A stretch of DNA of 64,000 nucleotides from Halobaculum sp. XH14 (GTDB taxonomy: Archaea > Halobacteriota > Halobacteria > Halobacteriales > Haloferacaceae): assembly GCF_032116555.1 (NCBI RefSeq), contig NZ_CP134949.1, positions 992,001 to 1,056,000 of the forward strand. Direction: 5' to 3'. Positions within the stretch are counted from its first letter, which is position 1; each line of letters opens with the position of its first letter. Shown piece by piece: positions 42,679 to 51,689 of the stretch. The notes beneath the pieces are model-generated. The model was not told the DNA's origin. It saw only the letters and a list, made by a program, of their open reading frames with translations, and searched no databases. The position numbers and the translations under genes were made by a program.

Positions 42679-43959
42679 TTACGCGGCCGTGGCCTCCGCG
42701 GTATCGGGATCGAACCTGCTCACTAGGACGCCGACCATGGCGACACAGAGGACCGCGACCGCGCCGATGGCGAGGAACGTCGTCCGGAGCCCCTGCCACT
42801 CGATGAGCGCGCCGAACACGGGCGCGGCGAGGGTGTTGCCGATCATGATGCCGACCGTGATGACCGCGAAGTTCCGCCCCACGTTGCCCCGCGCCGAGAG
42901 CGCGTCCGCGAGTTTGTCCCGCGCGGGCATCGCCAGGCTCCCGGCGCTCCCGGCGAGGACCGCGAAGACCGCCGCGGCCAGCGGCGGGATCACCATCGAC
43001 CCGAGCGCGAACACGAACGCCGTGACCAGGAGGTAGCTCCCGACGAGGATGGGAGCCGGCCTGAACCGGTCGGTGAGGTCGCCGCCCAGCAGCACGAACC
43101 CGGCGCCGACGACGAACGACGCCGAGAGCGCGAGGTTCGCCGTCCCCGACCCCAGCCCGTAGCCGTCGGTCAGCAGCACGACGACGTACGTCGTCACGCC
43201 CCACATCACCGTCGAGGCGACGAGCGCGAACGCCCCGAGGCCGACGATGCCTGGCGAGGCGAGCATCGAGTCGACCCCCCTGCGGACCCGTTCGACGGGT
43301 GAGCGCACGGTCGCGTCGCCCGCTGCGTCGCCGGCGTCCCGGTGCGGTCGTCGGACCGACGCCGGGACGAACAGGCGGATGGCGAGGACACAGAGCAGCC
43401 CCAGCACGAGGCCGCCGCCGCCGATGAGCGCGAACGCGTCGCGCCAGGTCAATCCCGGGAGCGCGATCACCGCGGTGATGAGCACCGGCGGTGCCGCGAA
43501 CCCGAGGTTGCCCGCGAAGCCGTGGATGCTGAACGCCCGGGCGCGGCTCGATTCCGGCGTCGCGTCCGCCAGCAGCGGGAAGTGCGAGGGGTGGTGGCCG
43601 GCGACGCCGAGGCCGATGAGCGCCTGGCCCGCGACGACCCACTCGAACGTCGGGGCGCCGGCGATGACGAGGACGCCGAGCGAGCCGAGGCCGAGACAGA
43701 GTCCCAGCGCGAGCGTCCGGTCCCGCGTGTCCGCGAGGTGGCCGTACGGGAGCTGGAAGGCGGTGTTGACGAACGCCTGCACGCCGAGCGCGAGGCCGAG
43801 TTGCGCCAGGGTCACGTCGAAGTCGGCTGCGAGGACGCCGAGGATGGGCGGGAACAGCACGAGGTACATGTGGTTCACGACGTGCGAGCCGCTGACGAGG
43901 CCGACGACGAGCGCCGTCTCGCGGGGCACCCTCCCGACGGCGCGACTGAACGGGGACAC
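42679..43959 (-). CDS. MFS transporter
   Basis: A 426-aa integral membrane protein with 12 hydrophobic segments of the major facilitator type. It has HVVNHMYLVLFPPILGVLAADF at the start, the TM2-3 loop LPYGHLADTRDRTLALG (G-x-L-A-D-R-x-x-R pattern) and a central hydrophilic loop RRPHRDAGDAAGD between the two six-helix halves. The substrate cannot be assigned. The GTG at 43959 is the best start (VSPFSRAVGRVPRETALVVGL, then TM1); longer frames overlap the menA promoter region. It is divergent from menA and convergent with menB. Confidence 0.82.
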   Translation of the reverse strand: MSPFSRAVGRVPRETALVVGLVSGSHVVNHMYLVLFPPILGVLAADFDVTLAQLGLALGVQAFVNTAFQLPYGHLADTRDRTLALGLCLGLGSLGVLVIAGAPTFEWVVAGQALIGLGVAGHHPSHFPLLADATPESSRARAFSIHGFAGNLGFAAPPVLITAVIALPGLTWRDAFALIGGGGLVLGLLCVLAIRLFVPASVRRPHRDAGDAAGDATVRSPVERVRRGVDSMLASPGIVGLGAFALVASTVMWGVTTYVVVLLTDGYGLGSGTANLALSASFVVGAGFVLLGGDLTDRFRPAPILVGSYLLVTAFVFALGSMVIPPLAAAVFAVLAGSAGSLAMPARDKLADALSARGNVGRNFAVITVGIMIGNTLAAPVFGALIEWQGLRTTFLAIGAVAVLCVAMVGVLVSRFDPDTAEATAA

Positions 43960-44089
43960 TGGTTGCTCGAACGTCGGCGAGCGCGGGCGAGAAACTACCG
44001 GTGGCGGCGACGGCTGCACCCGCTGGCGAGCGCCCCCGGGCCCGGACAGAACCCGAACTTTCACCGTCCCGGCACGCCGACCACAGGCA

Positions 44090-45031
44090 ATGAACACATC
44101 GACCCGGGACGTCTCCGCGCGGCGGGCGTGGCTCATGGCCGCGCGCCCGCAGACGTTGCCCATCGCGCTCTCGCCGGTCCTCGTCGGCACCGGCCTCGCG
44201 CTCGACGCCGGCGTGTTCGCGCCGCTCCCGGCGGCCGTCGCGCTGGTCGGCGCGCTGTTGATCCAGATCGGGACGAACTTCGCCAACGACTACTACGACG
44301 CCGTCCAGGGCGCCGACACCGAGGAGCGCGAGGGGTTCACCCGCGCGACCGCCGGCGGCCTCATCGACCCGGCCGCGGTCAAGCGCGCGATGTGGCTCAC
44401 GTTCGCGGCCGCGATCCTCGTCGGCACGTACCTCGTCTCCGTCGGCGGCCTGCCCATCGTCGTCGTGGGCCTGCTGTCGGTCGCCGCGGGCGTCGCCTAC
44501 ACCGGGGGCCCGTACCCGCTCGGCTACCACGGCCTCGGCGACCTCTTCGTCTTCGTCTTCTTCGGCCTCGTCGCGGTCACGGGCACCTACTACGTCCAGG
44601 CCGCCGCCGAACTCGGCGTCGACGTCCTCACGCTCGTCCCCCGGCCCGAACTCGTCCCGCTCGCAGCCGTCGTCGCCTCGCTCCCCGTCGCCGCCCTGGC
44701 CACCGACGTCCTCGTCGTGAACAACGTCCGCGACAGGGAGGAGGACGAGACGACGGGCAAGCGTACGCTCGCGGTCCGGTTCGGCTACGGCCCCTCGCGC
44801 GTCCAGTTCCTGCTCCTGCTCGGGATGGCGTACACTATCCCGGTCGTCTTCGCGGTCACGACCGGGAGCCTCGCCACGCTGCTCCCCCTCCTGACCCTGC
44901 CGTACGCCGCGCTCCTCACGCGAACGATGCTCACGGAGACGTCGGGGGAGGCGCTGAACCCGGCGCTCGAACGGAACGGCAAACTGCTCGCCGCGTTCTC
45001 CGCGCTGTTCGGGCTCGGGCTGGCGATCTGA
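44090..45031 (+). CDS. menA: 1,4-dihydroxy-2-naphthoate polyprenyltransferase (MenA)
   Basis: A 313-aa UbiA-type prenyltransferase with about nine transmembrane segments. The first Asp-rich prenyl-diphosphate motif is NDYYDAVQGADTEER (66-80), and the second is VNNVRDREEDETTGKRTL near 200-220. It attaches the isoprenoid tail to DHNA in the membrane. The menC gene starts 1 nt after the stop codon, so the two are an operon. Confidence 0.93.
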   Translation: MNTSTRDVSARRAWLMAARPQTLPIALSPVLVGTGLALDAGVFAPLPAAVALVGALLIQIGTNFANDYYDAVQGADTEEREGFTRATAGGLIDPAAVKRAMWLTFAAAILVGTYLVSVGGLPIVVVGLLSVAAGVAYTGGPYPLGYHGLGDLFVFVFFGLVAVTGTYYVQAAAELGVDVLTLVPRPELVPLAAVVASLPVAALATDVLVVNNVRDREEDETTGKRTLAVRFGYGPSRVQFLLLLGMAYTIPVVFAVTTGSLATLLPLLTLPYAALLTRTMLTETSGEALNPALERNGKLLAAFSALFGLGLAI

Positions 45032-45032
45032 G

Positions 45033-46139
45033 ATGCCGGCGTTCGACGCACGGCTCCGCGAATTCTCGCTCCCGCTGCGGTCGCCGCTGGGCACCGCGAC
45101 CGGCGAGCTAGCCACGCGAGACGTCACGATCCTCACGCTAGCGGCCGAGACGGCGGACGGCGACCCCGTTCGCGGCGTCGGCGAGGCCGCTCCGCTCCCG
45201 CCCTGGACCGAGGACGGCGAGACGTGTCGGGCCGCGCTCTCGGACGTCCAGGAAACGCTCCGAGGGGGCGGGGACGTCCCGCTCGAGGCCCACCCGCTCG
45301 ACGACCGCCTGATCGAGGACCTCCCGCCGGCCGCCCGCCACGCGGTCACGCTCGCCACCGCCGACGCCGAGGCACGAGTCGAGGGCGTTCCGCTGGCGTC
45401 GGAACTGGCGGAACGGGCCGCGATCGACGCCGACCCGGCCGAAACGGTTCCCGCCAACGCCACCGTCGGCGACGGGTCGGTCGCGGAGACGGTCTCGGCG
45501 GCGACGTCGGCCGTCGAGGCCGGCTTCGACTGTCTCAAGTGCAAGGTCGGCGCCCGTGACCTCGACGCCGACCTCGACCGCCTGCGGGCCGTCCGGGCGG
45601 CCGTCGGCGACGACGCGTCGCTCAGGGCGGACGCCAACGGCGCATGGTCCCTGGCGGCGGCCGAACGCGCGATGGACGCGCTCGCCGACCTGGGTTTCGA
45701 GTACGTCGAACAGCCGGTCCCGGCGGACGCGCACGAGGACCTGGCCGCCCTCCGGGGACGGGGGGTCGACCTCGCGCTGGACGAGTCGGTGAACGCGGCC
45801 GGGGAGTGGCCCCGACCGATCCCCGAGTACGCGGACGTGGCCGTCCTGAAGCCGATGGCCCAGGGCGGGCCGGGGGCGACGGCGGCGCTCGCCCGGCACC
45901 TCGACTCGCAGGGCGTTGCTCCGGTCGTCACCACGACCATCGACGCCGCCGTCGCCCGGACCGCCGCGGTCCACGTCGCCGCCGCGGTGCCGGGCGGCGG
46001 CGAGCGCACCCACGGGCTCGCCACCGCCGACCTGCTCGCCGAGGACGTCGCGCACGACCCGGTTCCGGTGGAGGACGGTCGGATTCGGGTCCCCGCTGGG
46101 CCGGGGCTCGCGGGCGACGCCTTCGACGAACTGCGCTGA
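45033..46139 (+). CDS. menC: o-succinylbenzoate synthase (MenC)
   Basis: A 368-aa enolase-superfamily protein with the muconate-lactonising barrel: Lys169 and Lys171 in CLKCKVG, metal ligands Asp200, Glu226 and Asp250 (RADANG, EQPVP, DESVN) and Lys273 in VLKPMA. MenC dehydrates SHCHC to o-succinylbenzoate. Its position directly behind menA and within the men cluster supports MenC over other superfamily members such as dipeptide epimerase. Confidence 0.92.
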   Translation: MPAFDARLREFSLPLRSPLGTATGELATRDVTILTLAAETADGDPVRGVGEAAPLPPWTEDGETCRAALSDVQETLRGGGDVPLEAHPLDDRLIEDLPPAARHAVTLATADAEARVEGVPLASELAERAAIDADPAETVPANATVGDGSVAETVSAATSAVEAGFDCLKCKVGARDLDADLDRLRAVRAAVGDDASLRADANGAWSLAAAERAMDALADLGFEYVEQPVPADAHEDLAALRGRGVDLALDESVNAAGEWPRPIPEYADVAVLKPMAQGGPGATAALARHLDSQGVAPVVTTTIDAAVARTAAVHVAAAVPGGGERTHGLATADLLAEDVAHDPVPVEDGRIRVPAGPGLAGDAFDELR

Positions 46140-46192
46140 TCGACGACTCCTGGCGCGTCGGCGCTATCGGTCCGCCGTGCGGATCACTACCC

Positions 46193-46657
46193 CTAGACGA
46201 CCTCGATGACGCCCTTCATCCCGACGTTCCGGTGTGGCGAACAGAAGTACTTCGAGACGCCGGCCTCGACGAACTCGCGTTCCCACGTCGCGTCGCCCGC
46301 CCGGTAGTACGGGCTCTCGTAGTCGTCGTTTTCGGCCACGACGTTGTGCTGGCTGCCCCTGCCCGTCCACTCCCAGACGACGGTCGTGTCGGTCGAGACG
46401 CGGACTGCGGCGGGGGAGAACGCGAACCCGTCGCCCGCACCGACCTCGACGGCGACCTCGGACTGGCCGGTGCGGTCGGCCGCCTCGCCCTCGAAGCCGC
46501 CGGTGTTCGCGAGCCAGCCGCCGTACGGTCCCTCGTCGCCCTCGGCTCCGGAACTGCTCGAACAGCCGGCGAGCGCGGCGCTCCCGGCCACGCCCGTCGC
46601 TCCCAGCGCCCGGAGGAAACTGCGCCGTGTCGTCGGTTCCGCTTCGGGGGTACCCAT
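46193..46657 (-). CDS. halocyanin-like blue copper protein, Tat lipoprotein
   Basis: A 154-aa cupredoxin with a Tat signal (TRRSFLRALGATG) and lipobox LAGC with Cys32. The copper site is His104 (GSQHNVV), Cys139, His142 and Met147 (YFCSPHRNVGMKG), a type 1 site. Halocyanins carry electrons at the outer face of the haloarchaeal membrane, probably between menaquinol-dependent complexes and oxidases, which fits the menaquinone gene neighbourhood. The ATG at 46657 gives MGTPEAEPTTRRSFLRA. Confidence 0.9.
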   Translation of the reverse strand: MGTPEAEPTTRRSFLRALGATGVAGSAALAGCSSSSGAEGDEGPYGGWLANTGGFEGEAADRTGQSEVAVEVGAGDGFAFSPAAVRVSTDTTVVWEWTGRGSQHNVVAENDDYESPYYRAGDATWEREFVEAGVSKYFCSPHRNVGMKGVIEVV

Positions 46658-46851
46658 CGGGCTCGCGTAGGAGGGGAGGGGGTTTCACTCCGCCGGATCG
46701 GAGCCGAGCGTCATGACGTCGGATCCGGGGTCACGCCGGGCGGACTGGGCGGTCGCAACCGGTCGGCGGCGCGGTCGCAATCGGCCGACGGTACGTCCGA
46801 TTCGCGTGCGGGAAAGACTTTAGCGGAAACCCCCCGTTGCGATAATCTGTC

Positions 46852-48408
46852 ATGGTCAATCTTGTCAATAACGTCGCCGCGGCCGCCGAGGAGCACGGCG
46901 ACGGGACGGCGGTCAGCTTCCGAGGACAGGACGTTCCCTACCGGGAACTGTGGGGCCAGATCGGCGCGTTCGCGTCCGGGCTGGCCGAGGCCGGCGTCGA
47001 ACCCGGCAACCGGGTCGGGCTCTACCTCCCGAACCTGCCCCAGTTCGTGATCGGCTTCCACGGGACGCTCCGGGCGGGCGGGGTCGTCGTGCCGATGAAC
47101 CCGCAGTACAAGGCCCGCGAGATCGAACACCTGCTCTCGGACTCGGAGGCAGACGTCGTCGTCGCGCTCGCGGACCTCGCGCCGTTCGTCGAGGAGGTCC
47201 GCGAGGAGACCGGCGTCGAGCACCTCGTCACGGTCGGCGGGGAGACCGAGGGCGGGGTCACGTTCGACGAGTTCTGCGGGTCGCCCGCGTTCGAGACGGT
47301 CGGGCGGGCGGACGACGACGTCGCCTGCCAGCCGTACACCTCGGGGACGACCGGCCAGCCGAAGGGCGTCCTGCTCACCCACGAGAACCTGCGGTCGAAC
47401 GCCGAGATGTCACAGACGCTCCCGGCGGGCGGGCTCCGGCCGGACGACAAGCTGCTCGGGGTGCTCCCGCTGTTCCACATCTACGGCATGACCGTCGTGA
47501 TGAACGCGACGCTGTTCGCCGGCGGCGCGTACTACCCGCTCCCCTCGTGGGACGCCCAGGAGTCGCTGGACCTCATCGAGTCCGCCGAGCTGACGATGAT
47601 GCACGGCGTGCCGGCGATGTACAACGACGTCATCAACCAGCCGGACGTCGAGGACCGGCACCTCTCCTCGCTCCGGATGTGCGGCGTCGGCGGCGCGGGC
47701 ATCCCGATCGAGGTGCTCCGACGCTTCGAGGAGCTGTTCGACGTGAAGGTGTACGAGGGGTACGGGCTCACCGAGACGAGCCCGGTCACACACTTCAACA
47801 GCCCCGACGAGGGGCGCCGGGTCGGCTCCATCGGCCGGACGCTGCCCGGCGTCGACTCCCGGATCGTCACGCCCGAGTTCGAGGACGTCCCCCCCGTCGC
47901 GGAGGGGCCCGTGGACGAGGACGAGGTCGACCTGGACGAGATCACGGGCGAGGTCGTCGTCGCCGGCCCGAACGTCATGAAGGGGTACCACGACCGGCCG
48001 GAGGCGAACGAGGCGGTGTTCACCCACGCCGACGGGAAGCGCTGGTTCCACACCGGCGACGTCGGCTACCACGACGAGGACGGCTTCTTCTACGTCGTCG
48101 ACCGGGAGAAGCACATGATCAACACCGCGGGCTACAACGTCTACCCGCGCGAGGTCGAGGAGCTGCTGTTCGAACACGAGGCGGTCGCCGACGTCGCCGT
48201 CGTGGGGATTCCGGACGACCGGCGCGGCGAGACGGTGAAGGCGTTCGTCGTCACGACGCCCGACGCGGACGTCACCGCCGACGAGCTCCGGCAGTTCTGT
48301 CTCGACAACCTCGCCGAGTACAAGCACCCGCGTGAGGTGGAGTTCGTCGAGGAACTCCCGCGGACCACGACCGGGAAGGTCCAGAAGTTCGAGCTCCGGG
48401 GCGAATGA
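46852..48408 (+). CDS. acyl-CoA synthetase (AMP-forming), possible MenE
   Basis: The 518-aa adenylate-forming ligase has YTSGTTGQPKG (162-172), VYEGYGLTETSP, a TGDVGYHDEDGFF segment and the C-terminal catalytic PRTTTGKVQK. It activates a carboxylic acid with ATP and CoA. The position after menC suggests O-succinylbenzoate-CoA ligase (MenE), but the sequence looks like medium/long-chain fatty acid ligases, and it overlaps an enoyl-CoA hydratase gene by 4 nt, which suggests fatty-acid oxidation. I cannot decide between the two. Confidence 0.85.
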   Translation: MVNLVNNVAAAAEEHGDGTAVSFRGQDVPYRELWGQIGAFASGLAEAGVEPGNRVGLYLPNLPQFVIGFHGTLRAGGVVVPMNPQYKAREIEHLLSDSEADVVVALADLAPFVEEVREETGVEHLVTVGGETEGGVTFDEFCGSPAFETVGRADDDVACQPYTSGTTGQPKGVLLTHENLRSNAEMSQTLPAGGLRPDDKLLGVLPLFHIYGMTVVMNATLFAGGAYYPLPSWDAQESLDLIESAELTMMHGVPAMYNDVINQPDVEDRHLSSLRMCGVGGAGIPIEVLRRFEELFDVKVYEGYGLTETSPVTHFNSPDEGRRVGSIGRTLPGVDSRIVTPEFEDVPPVAEGPVDEDEVDLDEITGEVVVAGPNVMKGYHDRPEANEAVFTHADGKRWFHTGDVGYHDEDGFFYVVDREKHMINTAGYNVYPREVEELLFEHEAVADVAVVGIPDDRRGETVKAFVVTTPDADVTADELRQFCLDNLAEYKHPREVEFVEELPRTTTGKVQKFELRGE

Positions 48409-49307
48409 GCGACGAGAGCGACCCCGCCGACCCGGTTCGGACCGACGGCGGCGACGGCGCGGGCGACCCGGGCGACGCCACGGGCACCGGTGCGAGCGAT
48501 GCGGGTGCGACCGGCACCGACGCCGTCCGCCTCGAAACCGACGACGAGACGGGCATCGCGCGCGTCGTCCTCGCGGACCCCGACCGCCGAAACGCGCTCT
48601 CGGTCGAGGTGACCCACGGGATCATGGCCGCGCTCGAGGAGCTGGAGGGCGGCGACGCCCGCTGTGTCGTCATCGAGGGCGAAGGGCCGGCGTTCTCGGC
48701 CGGCGGCGACGTCGCTGCGATGCTGGAGCGCCACGAGGGCGATGAGCCGCTGGACGACGCGGTCCGACACATCGTTCAGGACACGGGCCGCTGCATCGAG
48801 CGCGTCCACGACTGCGAGTTCCCGACGGTCGCGAAGGTGGACGGCCCGGCGTTCGGCGCGGGCGGCAACCTCGCCATCGCGTGCGACGTGCAGGTGATGC
48901 ACGAGGGCGCGAGGATCGGGTTCGGGTTCAGGAACGTCGGTCTCGCGGTCGACTCCGGAACGTCGTACCTGCTGCCGAAGCTCGTGGGCGCGAACGTCGC
49001 GAAGGAACTCGTGTTCACGGGCGAACTGCTCGACGCCGAGCGCGCGGCGGAACTCGGCGTCGTCAACCACGTCCACCCGGACGGCGAGTTCGAGGAGCGC
49101 GCGGAGGCGCTCGTCGCGGAGCTCGCCTCGGGCCCCACGGTCGCGCTGCGGACCTCGAAGCGCCTCCTGAACGCGGAGTTCGCGTCGCTGGCCGAGGCGG
49201 TCGAGCACGAGGCCGGCGCACAGTCCGCGGTGTTCGCCTCGCGCGATCACGCCGAGGGCATCGAGGCGTTCCGCGAGAAGCGCGACCCCGAGTTCGAGGG
49301 GACGTAG
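48405..49307 (+). CDS. enoyl-CoA hydratase/isomerase family protein
   Basis: A 300-aa crotonase-fold protein. After an unusually long acidic and Thr/Gly/Ala-rich N-terminal segment (about 40 residues, GDGAGDPGDATGTG), the enzyme starts at VRLETDDETGIARVVLADPDRRNALS and contains FSAGGDVAAML with the oxyanion-hole pattern, GPAFGAGGNLAIACDV and FRNVGLAVDSGTSYLLP. It probably hydrates enoyl-CoA or isomerises its double bond. It is translationally coupled to the ligase (ATGA), so both act on the same CoA thioester pathway. Confidence 0.88.
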   Translation: MSDESDPADPVRTDGGDGAGDPGDATGTGASDAGATGTDAVRLETDDETGIARVVLADPDRRNALSVEVTHGIMAALEELEGGDARCVVIEGEGPAFSAGGDVAAMLERHEGDEPLDDAVRHIVQDTGRCIERVHDCEFPTVAKVDGPAFGAGGNLAIACDVQVMHEGARIGFGFRNVGLAVDSGTSYLLPKLVGANVAKELVFTGELLDAERAAELGVVNHVHPDGEFEERAEALVAELASGPTVALRTSKRLLNAEFASLAEAVEHEAGAQSAVFASRDHAEGIEAFREKRDPEFEGT

Positions 49308-49427
49308 GTAGCCGTTCGGACCGGGCGTCGACGCCCCGTCTGGACCGAGCCGAGCGCGCTCTCGCCGCTCGGACGGTTTCGGCACGACCCTTCGAGGGTT
49401 TCAGGCGTCCCAGCCACTGAAGCCTGT

Positions 49428-49450
49428 ATTTACCGGGATGTGCGGTAAAT
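49428..49450. promoter_or_regulatory. dyad ATTTACCG-GGATGTG-CGGTAAAT
   Basis: A perfect 8-bp inverted repeat with a 7-nt centre lies 78-100 nt upstream of the ATG at 49528, the first gene of the 49.5-51.6 kb unit. Upstream of an AT-rich TATA candidate (ATTAAATAAA, 49481-49490), it is placed like an activator or regulator site. It could also be a stem-loop in a transcript from the left. Confidence 0.45.
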
Positions 49451-49527
49451 TAGCATCAACCGCCTGGAAGGACCATTACCATTAAATAAACACGTCCCCG
49501 ACTTCGCGTATACTTTCCCCGGAGACC

Positions 49528-50661
49528 ATGTCAGAGGACGAAGCGTCGGCCGACCCCGAGCTAGACATCGACACGTTCGAGGAGTGGCTGACACGCGTCG
49601 CGGACTCGCGTGACTCCTCCGAGGGCGCGGTGCTGGATCGGATGATGTCCTCCTACTGGGTCCTGGACGAGCTCGAGGAGCTCCTCGAAAGCCGCGCGAC
49701 GGGCGCCGACCTCGACGTGGGTTCGGCTCCGGACCGTTCCTCGGCCGAGGAGGTGGCGTCCTCCGGCGACCCCGCGGACGTTCCCCTCGACGAGCTTCGG
49801 GAGACGGTCGAATCGGTCCTGTCCGAGGCCGACCTGCCGACGGCCGACCCGTCATCGTCGCCCGAGGGCGGCGAGCGGGACGCGGACGTGACCCGCCGGA
49901 TGGACACGCTCGGGCGCGAACTCGCGTCGCTCACGTGGGAGGTCGACCGCCTGGCGGACCGGCAGGACGAGCAGGCCGAGTCGCTGGCCGCCACGAGAGA
50001 GCGACTCTCGGAGGCGGCCGCGAGGATGGAAGAGGAGCAGGAAGCATCCGTCGCCGCGGTCGAGTCGGCCGTTCGATCGCTCACCGAGCGCGTCGAGGCC
50101 GTCGAGGACGAACAGCGGGAGGTCCGTGGAAACCTCACCGAGGACCTCACGCACGTCGAGGAGGTGCTCCGTTACCTGGTCGAGCGGACGAACGAGTTCG
50201 ACGACCGGCTGGAGCGCCTGGATCGGAAGCTCGAACGCGAACTCGACGTAATCCGGGAAGGCCAGACCGGCCAGCAGGAACTCGCCGACCTCATGCGGAG
50301 CGCGGCCGAACACGGGATCGACGGGGCGACGTGTGCGGACTGTGACGGCCGCGTCGAACTCGGCCTGCTCGTCGAACCGCGGTGTCCCCACTGCTCGTCG
50401 CCGATCGTCGACGTGACGCCGAAGACGGGCTGGTTCGGCTCCGCGACGCTGGAGACGGCCGCCGGCCCGGCCGGACCGGACCGATCCGGGCACTCGACCC
50501 GGCGAGTGCGGGGACGACGGGACGACGACGGTGAACTGACCCCGCCCGACGTCGACCTCGACGGAACGGACTCGACGCGGGAGGACGCTCCCGACGGAGG
50601 GAACGGCACCGGTAATTCGGACGCGAGTGACCCGTCGCCGTCCGAAACGACCGATGAGTGA
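49528..50661 (+). CDS. coiled-coil protein with C-terminal zinc ribbon
   Basis: A 377-aa protein, MSEDEASADPELDIDTFEEW at its start. An N-terminal acidic helical part (to about 110) is followed by a long coiled coil (about 125-265: MDTLGRELASLTWEVDRLAD and later heptads), then a zinc ribbon CADC...CPHC near 272-290 and a disordered tail (Gly, Asp, Thr, Ser). I do not recognise the family. It is the first gene of a probable unit with the following DUF7504-like gene; it may be a scaffold or signalling partner in the surface-system cluster. Confidence 0.75.
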   Translation: MSEDEASADPELDIDTFEEWLTRVADSRDSSEGAVLDRMMSSYWVLDELEELLESRATGADLDVGSAPDRSSAEEVASSGDPADVPLDELRETVESVLSEADLPTADPSSSPEGGERDADVTRRMDTLGRELASLTWEVDRLADRQDEQAESLAATRERLSEAAARMEEEQEASVAAVESAVRSLTERVEAVEDEQREVRGNLTEDLTHVEEVLRYLVERTNEFDDRLERLDRKLERELDVIREGQTGQQELADLMRSAAEHGIDGATCADCDGRVELGLLVEPRCPHCSSPIVDVTPKTGWFGSATLETAAGPAGPDRSGHSTRRVRGRRDDDGELTPPDVDLDGTDSTREDAPDGGNGTGNSDASDPSPSETTDE

Positions 50662-50810
50662 GACGTCCCCGTCCGCAATGTGTAGCTCCGCCGCGGGGCG
50701 GTTCGTTCCCCCCACGAGCGTCGCCGGGCCGGGTCGGGCCGGTACGGACTCCCCCCGACCCGGACGGGACGGACGCGGATCGACGTCGAACCGGTCAGGA
50801 GGCTCCTCCC

Positions 50811-51629
50811 ATGTCAGGTGACGACTCCACGGACGGTGTGGGCAGCGAGGACGAGACGAGGGCCTCGCTCGCGGAGCTTGCCGACTCAGTCTCGAACCGG
50901 TCCCGGAAGGAGTCCTCGCCTGTACCCAGTTTGAACCTGAGCGACTCCGGGACGGCGGCCGGGGACTCGTTCGAGTGGGTCCAGTCCGGGGACGACCGCA
51001 CCTCGCCGCCGACCGACCCGACGACCGACGTCGGCGACGAGTCGAACGTGCTGGTGCTCGGTCCGCTCACGGGAGCCGATCACGACCGGCACTGTACGAA
51101 CCTGCTCAGTAGCGGCACCACGACCCCCGAGAACGTCCTCTTCGTGACGCTGACCCGCACCGCGACCGAACGCTGGAACACGTGGCGGCGATACACGGAC
51201 GAACAGCCGGCCAACCTGTGCGTGCTCAGCGTGGGCGAACGGACCCGGGGCGCGACGCGCTCGTCGGTCACCACGGCGAACGCCGGGTCGGGGACGATCC
51301 GGACGGAGACGCTCTCGGACGCCTCGGATCTCACCAGGCTCGGGATCAAGATCAACAAACTGCTCAAGGAGTGGAGTGACAGCCCGGGGCAGTCGAGGCT
51401 CTGTCTCCACTCGCTGACGGAGCTGCTCCAGTACACGGACCCCCAGCGGCTGTTCCGGTTCGTCCACGTCCTCCAGGGGCGCGTCGACTCGCTGGACGCG
51501 ACCGCCCACTATCACCTCTACCCGGACGCACACGACGACCAGACCGTCGCGGTGTTCAGGACGCTGTTCGACACCGTGGCACGCGTGACCGAGGGGGGCG
51601 AGCTTGTCGTCGAGTCGGGTTCCGACTGA
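50811..51629 (+). CDS. DUF7504-like protein with degenerate P-loop (KaiC/RecA-like)
   Basis: A 272-aa protein. After an acidic, disordered N-terminus (to about 80) comes a RecA/KaiC-like core: VLVLGPLTGADHDRHCTNLL takes the place of a Walker A loop but lacks the GKS/T, and LCLHSLTELLQYTDPQRLFRFVHVLQGRV is the region around the Walker B and following helix. A fold without ATP binding would be a pseudo-ATPase. The ATG at 50811 is preceded by the SD-like GGAGG (about 10 nt upstream). It is co-directional with the coiled-coil gene, separated by about 150 bp. Confidence 0.75.
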   Translation: MSGDDSTDGVGSEDETRASLAELADSVSNRSRKESSPVPSLNLSDSGTAAGDSFEWVQSGDDRTSPPTDPTTDVGDESNVLVLGPLTGADHDRHCTNLLSSGTTTPENVLFVTLTRTATERWNTWRRYTDEQPANLCVLSVGERTRGATRSSVTTANAGSGTIRTETLSDASDLTRLGIKINKLLKEWSDSPGQSRLCLHSLTELLQYTDPQRLFRFVHVLQGRVDSLDATAHYHLYPDAHDDQTVAVFRTLFDTVARVTEGGELVVESGSD

Positions 51630-51689
51630 GATGGAGAGCCCGCGCCGCCGTCCGGACCTTTGCCCATCGAGGAGTCCGAGGACCGCCGG

